Shown: positions 7,701-11,377 of the stretch, piece after piece
How positions within the stretch are numbered: the stretch's first letter is position 1
Layout: each line of letters starts with the position of its first letter
Assembly (NCBI GenBank): GCA_050329935.1
Contig: JBHJOI010000054.1
Span: forward strand, 1-11,377
Origin: CAYSFW01 sp050329935
GTDB lineage: Bacteria; Pseudomonadota; Gammaproteobacteria; UWMA-0217
Reading direction: 5' to 3'
DNA: 11,377 nt
Program-made: the position numbers and the translations under genes
The notes under the pieces: model-generated
Database searches by the model: none
What the model was told of the DNA's origin: nothing
What the model saw: the letters and a program-made list of their open reading frames with translations, nothing else

Positions 7701-7806
7701 CGCTGTCAGTCGATCGATGATCCTGGCCCACGGCGGCGAGCTGTGGCTCGATACCTCCAACGACGCCGGCGCGCTATTCAAGTTCACACTCCCCTATCAA
7801 GCATGA
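4759..7806 (+). CDS. Soluble multi-PAS sensor histidine kinase (FixL-like core)
   Basis: Autophosphorylating sensor of a two-component system, 1015 residues, with no signal peptide or transmembrane segment, so a cytosolic sensor. By eye there are six PAS-type units: about 8-110 (divergent), 128-250, 259-378, 391-512, then two of the PAS_3 style opening with LGTWDW at about 521-650 and 650-780. A short helical linker (775-795) leads to the phosphoacceptor helix with H803 in AIAHELNQPLNAVAGY. The ATPase domain has the N box NLVSNGVDAM (916-925), DDGPGVD (952-958), the F-box LFEPFHTTKS and GGLGMGLAVS (975-984). HELNQPL and this C-terminal pattern are typical of FixL/DctB-like kinases. I see no basis for assigning haem, flavin or any ligand to the PAS units. 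Its stop overlaps the response-regulator start (ATGA), making that protein the obvious partner. Confidence 0.93.
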   Translation: MLDAIANKNFRWLFDAALDAQLICNQHGDIAASNPAAQTLFGRSADQLSRLRVDTLIDPIDAFETIPDTLSGAILHPRSGVTVRARTNREPPSRFESAFSPLDDTWILVTLHPSEPRHAQRALDEHQQRLVTLIDASPDYIYFKDGAGRWQIANHAALDLFQLGGIDYQGKTDTELAELTAACYRDALRYCSESDEAAWRHGEIVRSIEIVTTASGECRHADVYKIPLFEPDGQRKALVILGRDVTELEQARESLKASERFLSELLDAAPDCIMFKDAEGRYRFANTATSDTLGIAPELLLGKTDRELEAELPDHQSTLRRCADSDELAWQAHGPTRSLETVTMDDGGQRQIEFLKAPLFHPGGARKGLILFGRDITDKLAAARTQSENETLIRRLIDASPDFMLFRDAADRWKYANTAILKFLGLGTNDYHGRSDAELLPRVDPSLHPRFAAAAEVRARAWTTGEPARATRRFETSNGASRYIDFCYVPYFDADGRRYGSVGVARDVTDEKRVDEALRLSEQRLAQALWAADLGTWDWNIRTGQIEINPRWAAMLGYDRAEIEPTIESWWGRIHPEDLPAARTQLEAHLSGRREQYVCEMRMATKSGDWRWVNDSGKVIARAPNGEALRAVGTQQDIHTRKLAERALIESRERLAFAIMGGALGTWDWDLTTQALRLDDDWLHALGYAPGEVEGSLSGCGSLCHPEDYLRFEQSWDEYLRGITEYFNVELRVRTRQGEWNWYLSSGGVTDQDRDGKPLRASGIFMDISQRKFAEAALRAQRHELERLIKKQVASLTAAAIAHELNQPLNAVAGYSDAALRLLEIGNPRPERLEHALRQSTIQAHRAGQTMRDLLTLLHDGDTEMTALDLNQLIRHAAETLRADDQLGGHIIVTDLDEALPAVLADRIQIEKVLANLVSNGVDAMHAGGIEQGQIRIGFRDLGDRIEISVHDDGPGVDPRVISTLFEPFHTTKSGGLGMGLAVSRSMILAHGGELWLDTSNDAGALFKFTLPYQA
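5137..6294 (+). repeat. Three tandem, mutually similar PAS units within the kinase gene
   Basis: Protein-level direct repeats of about 120-130 residues. Each begins L(I/L)DA(S/A)PD followed by a (F)KD or FRD turn and (R/G)RW/YxxAN, and ends with a GRD(V/I)T or ARDVT exit motif. The first two also share SDExAW, RSxExVT and KxPLFxPxGxRK segments, so they look like the most recent duplication; the third is more diverged. Boundaries are approximate. Confidence 0.7.
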
Positions 7807-8417
7807 ATACTTCCGCAGTCTATCTGGTCGACGATGATGCGGCGGTGCGCGACGCACTGTTGATGCTGTTTGAAACCGAGGGCATGGAAGCCCGCGCCTT
7901 TGCCGACGCGCGCCAATTCCTCGACGCGTTCGAACCCGGTTGGACAGGTTGCCTGCTGCTCGACCTGCGCATGCCGGGCATGAGCGGCATTGAGCTTCAG
8001 ACGGAATTAAGCCGACGCGGTTGCCAGTTGCGGATAATCTTTCTGACAGCTTTCGGCGACATCCCCACCACCGTACAAGCGATCAAACGCGGCGCGATCG
8101 ATTTCCTGACCAAGCCGATCAATAGCCAGCTCCTGCTGCGACGGGTCAAGGAAGCCCTCGGCGAATGCACCACCACCGAGGCGTCGCGCCGCGTTCACCT
8201 GGATATCCTGACAACCCGTGAGAACGAGATCCTGCAACACATCGTCATCGGCATGACCAACAAGGAAATCGCGCGCGTACTCGGCATCAGTCATCGCACG
8301 GTTGAAGTGCACCGTAGCCACATTTTGCAAAAAACCGGCTGCTCCAACTCGCTGGAACTGGCACACCTGGTTCACACGCGCGGCGGCGGGGAGCGGCCAC
8401 ACTCGCCAGAGAAGTAA
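7803..8417 (+). CDS. FixJ/NarL-family response regulator (REC + LuxR-type HTH)
   Basis: DNA-binding output partner of the upstream kinase, 204 residues. The receiver domain (about 5-120) has the acidic pair D10/D11 in LVDDD, phosphoacceptor D54 in LLLDLRMPGMSG, T82 in LTAFGD and K104 in FLTKP. The FDxxTKPI-like end and overall pattern resemble FixJ and TtrR. The LuxR-type helix-turn-helix (about 135-192) contains LTTRENEIL, GMTNKEIARVLGIS and the recognition segment HRTVEVHR. ATG 7803 overlaps the kinase stop (ATGA), which implies coupled translation; a longer frame from 7743 would run inside the kinase gene and is not supported. Targets are unknown. The next gene is glgP, with a perfect inverted repeat in between. 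Confidence 0.93.
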   Translation: MNTSAVYLVDDDAAVRDALLMLFETEGMEARAFADARQFLDAFEPGWTGCLLLDLRMPGMSGIELQTELSRRGCQLRIIFLTAFGDIPTTVQAIKRGAIDFLTKPINSQLLLRRVKEALGECTTTEASRRVHLDILTTRENEILQHIVIGMTNKEIARVLGISHRTVEVHRSHILQKTGCSNSLELAHLVHTRGGGERPHSPEK

Positions 8418-8420
8418 CCT

Positions 8421-8442
8421 ATCGGACCAGGACAAGTCCGAT
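8421..8442. promoter_or_regulatory. Perfect 7-bp inverted repeat between the response regulator and glgP
   Basis: ATCGGAC (8421-8427), an 8-base gap CAGGACAA, then GTCCGAT (8436-8442). It begins three bases after the response-regulator stop. No T-run follows, so a standard intrinsic terminator is unlikely. It could be an RNA 3' stem or a dimer-binding operator upstream of glgP; arm centres are 15 bases apart. Confidence 0.4.
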
Positions 8443-8469
8443 CCAGGTTGGAGACAATAATCGCCGCCA

Positions 8470-8499
8470 CTGACCGGCGCCGGCGAATGAGGCTAAACT
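8470..8499 (+). promoter_or_regulatory. Weak promoter candidate for glgP
   Basis: CTGACC (8470-8475) and TAAACT (8494-8499), 18 bases apart, each match 4 of 6 consensus bases. The GC-rich palindrome CCGGCGCCGG (8474-8483) overlaps the -35 side. Two copies of CCGTCAG (8500-8506 and 8520-8526), exactly 20 bases apart, lie between it and the glgP ATG. The glgP ribosome-binding site is poor. Confidence 0.25.
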
Positions 8500-8528
8500 C
8501 CGTCAGGGCATAAACGGAACCGTCAGAG

Positions 8529-11024
8529 ATGAGTCAGTCAAGCAACGTCCAATCGTCCAGCGCGGGCATCGCGCCCGTCGAACACACGCGCACCGGCGAC
8601 AGCGTCGATGCATTGAAGCGGGCACTGCTCGACAACCTGTTTTTCATTACCGCGCGACACCCCGACGTCGCCAGCCCGGAAGATTGGTACCGCGCGCTGG
8701 CCTATACGGTGCGCGACCGCATGCTGCAACGCTGGCTGACCTCCTCGCAGACGTTCAAGCGCCAAGGCGCGCGGACCGTATGCTATTTTTCCGCGGAGTA
8801 CCTGCTCGGGCCGCACCTCGGCAACAACCTGCTCAATCTCGGCATCCAGGATCACGTGCGCGACGCGCTGCGCGAACTGGGGCTGGACCTCGAACATCTC
8901 GCCGAACATGAACCCGAACCCGGCCTCGGCAACGGCGGATTGGGACGTCTGGCCGCATGCTTCATGGATTCGCTGACCACGCTGCAAATTCCGGCGATCG
9001 GTTACGGTATTCGCTACGAGTTCGGGATCTTCGAACAACAGATCAAGGACGGCTGGCAGGTCGAGCGCACCGACAAATGGTTGGCAACCGACAATCCCTG
9101 GGAGATTCAACGCCCGCACATCCGGTTCCAGGTCAAGCTCGGCGGCCACACCGAACACTACCAGGATGGCGCGCACCGGGTCCGCTGGGTGCCGACCCGG
9201 GTTGTCAACGGCATCGCCTACGACACGCCGATTCTCGGCTACGGCGTGAAGAACGCGAACCTGCTGCGCCTGTTCAAGGCCGAGGCCACCGAATCGTTCG
9301 ATTTCCGCGCCTTCAACGTCGGCGACTACTACCGCGCGGTCGACGAAAAGGTCAAATCCGAAAACATCACCAAGGTGTTGTACCCGAACGACGAAGTGCT
9401 CGAAGGCAAGCAGTTGCGATTGGAGCAACAGTACTTTTTCGTCTCCTGCTCGCTGCAGGACATGTTGCGCATCCATCTGCGGCGCGGTCACCATCCCGAG
9501 AGCTTCGCCGCCAAATTCGCGGTACAACTGAACGATACCCACCCGGCGATCGCGGTCGCGGAACTCATGCGGCTACTGGTCGATGAACACGGCGTCAACT
9601 GGGAAAAGGCCTGGGAGACCACCCGCGCGACCTTCGCCTACACCAATCACACCCTGCTCCCCGAGGCGCTGGAGACATGGCCGGTGCCGCTGTTCGAGCG
9701 GGTGCTGCCGCGTCATCTTGAGATCATCTACGAGATCAACCGCCGCTTTCTCGATGAGGTGCGCGCGCGCTTTCCGGGCGAAGAAAGCCGCTTGTCGCAT
9801 GTGTCCCTGATCGACGAAAGTTGTCCGCGCAATGTGCGCATGGCGCATCTCGCCTGTGTCGGCAGCCACGCGATCAATGGCGTGGCCGCGCTGCACACGG
9901 AACTGTTGAAACGCGACGTGCTGCATTGCTTCTTTGAGCTATGGCCGGAGCGTTTCTCCAACAAGACCAACGGCGTGACGCCGCGCCGCTTCATCGCGCA
10001 CAGCAACCCCGATCTCACCGACCTCATCGAACGACGCATTGACCACGACTGGATTCGGCACCTCGAACACCTGCGTGCGCTCGAACAGTACGCCGAGGAC
10101 GCGGGTTTCCAGGCCGACTGGCAACGCGTCAAACGCGGCAACAAGGCCAAACTGGCGCGCATCATTCAACGCGAAACCGGCATCGTGGTCGACCCGGAAT
10201 CAATGTTCGACGTTCAAGTCAAGCGCATCCACGAGTACAAGCGCCAACACCTGAACGTGATGCACATCATTCAGTGCTACAACCGCTTCAAACTCAACCC
10301 CAATGCCGACCTGACGCCACGCACGTTCATCTTCGGCGGCAAAGCGGCGCCGAGCTACTGGATGGCCAAGCTGATCATCAAGCTCATCACCAGCGTCGGC
10401 GAAGTCATCAACAACGACCCGGATATCCGCGACCGCTTGAAGGTCGTGTTCCTGCCCAATTACAACGTGAAGCTCGCGCAACGCATCTACCCGGCGGCGG
10501 ATCTGTCGGAACAGATCTCGCTCGCCGGCAAGGAGGCATCGGGCACGGGCAATATGAAGTTCGCGATGAACGGCGCGCTCACGCTCGGCACCCTGGACGG
10601 CGCGAACGTGGAGATTCGCGAGGCCGTCGGGCGCGAGAACTTCTTTCTCTTCGGCCTCACCGCCGACGAGGTGCGTGATCACAAGGCCCGTGGCTATCAA
10701 CCGTGGGAGTATTACCACGGCAACTCGGAGCTACGCGAAGTGCTGAATCGTCTCGATTCGGGCGAATTCTCGCGCGGCGATTCGGAGCTGTTCCGGCCGT
10801 TGATGAATTCATTGCTGGGCCGCGACGAGTACATGCTGCTCGCTGACTTTCAGTCCTACGTCGACCGCCATGACGAGGTCGGTTGCTGCTTTCGACACCC
10901 GGCGGAATGGACTCGGCGCTCGATTCTGAATGCCGCGCGCATGGGCTATTTTTCGTCCGACCGCGCGATTGGCGAATACTGCCGCGAGATCTGGGAGGTC
11001 GATCCGATGCCGGTTGGCGAATAG
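8529..11024 (+). CDS. glgP: Glycogen (alpha-glucan) phosphorylase
   Basis: PLP-dependent enzyme that releases glucose-1-phosphate from glycogen or other alpha-1,4-glucans by phosphorolysis; cytosolic. The 831 residues fit the GT35 family (E. coli GlgP 815, rabbit muscle enzyme about 842). Seen: CYFSAEYLLGPHLGNNL near 80-96, GLGNGGLGRLAACFMDSL starting at 132, KRIHEYKRQ at 565-573, and the PLP signature EASGTGNMKF at 669-678 with Schiff-base K677 (Lys680 in the rabbit enzyme), followed by MNGALTLGTLDGANVEI. It lacks the extended N-terminal phosphorylation segment of animal enzymes, as expected. GlgP rather than maltodextrin phosphorylase cannot be settled from sequence by eye. No other glycogen genes (glgA, B, C, X) are in view. 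It lies 111 bases after the two-component pair, possibly with its own promoter. Confidence 0.96.
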   Translation: MSQSSNVQSSSAGIAPVEHTRTGDSVDALKRALLDNLFFITARHPDVASPEDWYRALAYTVRDRMLQRWLTSSQTFKRQGARTVCYFSAEYLLGPHLGNNLLNLGIQDHVRDALRELGLDLEHLAEHEPEPGLGNGGLGRLAACFMDSLTTLQIPAIGYGIRYEFGIFEQQIKDGWQVERTDKWLATDNPWEIQRPHIRFQVKLGGHTEHYQDGAHRVRWVPTRVVNGIAYDTPILGYGVKNANLLRLFKAEATESFDFRAFNVGDYYRAVDEKVKSENITKVLYPNDEVLEGKQLRLEQQYFFVSCSLQDMLRIHLRRGHHPESFAAKFAVQLNDTHPAIAVAELMRLLVDEHGVNWEKAWETTRATFAYTNHTLLPEALETWPVPLFERVLPRHLEIIYEINRRFLDEVRARFPGEESRLSHVSLIDESCPRNVRMAHLACVGSHAINGVAALHTELLKRDVLHCFFELWPERFSNKTNGVTPRRFIAHSNPDLTDLIERRIDHDWIRHLEHLRALEQYAEDAGFQADWQRVKRGNKAKLARIIQRETGIVVDPESMFDVQVKRIHEYKRQHLNVMHIIQCYNRFKLNPNADLTPRTFIFGGKAAPSYWMAKLIIKLITSVGEVINNDPDIRDRLKVVFLPNYNVKLAQRIYPAADLSEQISLAGKEASGTGNMKFAMNGALTLGTLDGANVEIREAVGRENFFLFGLTADEVRDHKARGYQPWEYYHGNSELREVLNRLDSGEFSRGDSELFRPLMNSLLGRDEYMLLADFQSYVDRHDEVGCCFRHPAEWTRRSILNAARMGYFSSDRAIGEYCREIWEVDPMPVGE

Positions 11025-11213
11025 CGGCTTGCGGCGGCGGTCGGGATCTAGCGCTTTTGGTCTATGTCGAAAGCCGGATACCGAATGCCGTATTGAGGGT
11101 TTAGTCTATCATCCAATAAATGTTGAAGATGTGGAGCAGGATCGCCCGCTCCAACGGCTAGATAACTCAGGATTGCCGTGGTCTCGCGGGACTAGATGCA
11201 GCGGGATCGAAAG
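11025..11213. other. Non-coding spacer after glgP
   Basis: I see no gene in these 189 bases. The centre (about 11090-11130) is AT-richer than the surroundings. A stem-loop pairs TGGAGC (11132-11137) with GCTCCA (11148-11153), with GG/CC inside and an ATCG loop. A 13-codon frame from ATG 11120 to TAG 11161 has no ribosome-binding site and is not called. The stretch could be the glgP 3' leader-out to the terminator at 11214, or a small RNA. Confidence 0.4.
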
Positions 11214-11258
11214 TACAAAAAGGTCGGTGCGAACGCCGTTCGCACCGACCTTTTTGTA
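11214..11258. terminator. Strong bidirectional Rho-independent terminator
   Basis: Perfect inverted repeat with 21-base arms (11214-11234 and 11238-11258) and a 3-base GCC loop. The core GGTCGGTGCGAAC / GTTCGCACCGACC is flanked by A5 on the left and T5 on the right, so both strands give a GC-rich hairpin followed by a U-run. It ends plus-strand transcription from glgP and can also back up the minus-strand terminator of the gene to the right. Confidence 0.92.
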
Positions 11259-11264
11259 TCCACC

Positions 11265-11295
11265 AAAAAAAACCGGGCGCCCAAGGGACGCCCGG
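11265..11295 (-). terminator. Rho-independent terminator for the OmpA-family gene
   Basis: Reading the minus strand, CCGGGCG (11295-11289) pairs with CGCCCGG (11279-11273), with CCC/GGG able to extend the stem inward, and is followed by eight T (11272-11265). It lies 31 bases after the stop of the minus-strand gene at 11327. Confidence 0.88.
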
Positions 11296-11326
11296 CCTAC
11301 CGCGGTACCCCACGAAGGTGCGATGA

Positions 11327-11377
11327 CTAATAGTTGTCCACTACCAGTTCCACGCGACGGTTCTTTGCACGTCCGAG
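11327..11377 (-). CDS. C-terminal end of an OmpA-family protein (partial)
   Basis: Only the last 16 codons and the TAG stop (11329-11327) are inside the window. They read LGRAKNRRVELVVDNY. (G)RAxNRRVEL is the typical end of the OmpA/Pal/MotB peptidoglycan-binding domain; the two Arg and the Asn belong to its last conserved strand region. The whole protein could be an OmpA-like porin, a Pal-type lipoprotein or another envelope protein; the fragment cannot decide. It is convergent with glgP and has its own terminator. Confidence 0.8.
   Translation of the reverse strand, partial: LGRAKNRRVELVVDNY

Noticed and set aside
4759..7806. Haem-binding oxygen sensing as in FixL
   Set aside because: The catalytic core is FixL-like but I could not identify a PAS unit with the FixL haem-ligand helix pattern, so no oxygen-sensing claim is made.
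8538..9542. Minus-strand open frame of 334 codons opposite glgP
   Set aside because: Antisense to conserved phosphorylase sequence, hydrophobic/valine-rich shadow typical of high GC codon use, no motif.
11120..11161. 13-codon frame that could be a leader peptide before the terminator at 11214
   Set aside because: No ribosome-binding site, no run of regulatory codons, and no gene downstream on the plus strand for it to control.
1..11377. CRISPR array, insertion sequence, prophage or defence island
   Set aside because: No spaced direct repeats, transposase, integrase, tRNA or attachment-site duplication, and no defence-type gene was found; composition is even across the window.

Overview
The window looks like chromosomal DNA of a GC-rich gammaproteobacterium. 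The evidence is the poly(A) polymerase I - HPPK - deoxynucleoside kinase gene order, which in that class usually leads on to pantothenate genes, together with a PcnB-type polymerase signature, a Bcp peroxiredoxin of Escherichia coli type and an OmpA-family C-terminus. The genus cannot be told from the sequence alone. I saw no mobile element, CRISPR array, tRNA or rRNA, and base composition and codon use look even throughout.

Left part (1-2193, minus strand): a tightly packed operon reads right to left, pcnB -> folK -> deoxynucleoside kinase (cut by the window edge). pcnB and folK abut with no spacer, and folK overlaps the kinase by 14 bases. A divergent spacer (2194-2312) holds a plausible extended -10 promoter for pcnB and a Shine-Dalgarno that fits a non-AUG start better than the first ATG.

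Middle left (2313-3989, plus strand): three overlapping genes encode a YfcE-type metallophosphoesterase, an unrecognised exported protein and a TlpA-like periplasmic thioredoxin. The thioredoxin starts 53 bases inside the exported-protein gene. The group ends in a GC-rich, hairpin-prone convergent spacer facing bcp (4108-4575, minus), a thiol peroxidase with its own good sigma70-like promoter.

Middle right (4759-8417, plus): a two-gene signalling operon. The first gene is a 1015-residue soluble histidine kinase with about six PAS domains in tandem and a FixL-like catalytic core. The second, coupled through an ATGA overlap, is a FixJ/LuxR-type response regulator. After a 111-base spacer with a perfect inverted repeat comes glgP (8529-11024), glycogen phosphorylase. 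Regulation of glgP by the two-component pair is a reasonable but unproven inference from position.

Right end: about 300 non-coding bases hold a perfect 21-bp-stem bidirectional terminator and a second, minus-strand terminator. The latter serves a gene entering from the right, of which only the last 16 codons (OmpA-family C-terminus) are visible. Most of the window is ordinary housekeeping; the best leads are the poly-PAS kinase next to glgP, the unknown exported protein paired with a thioredoxin, and the pcnB start.
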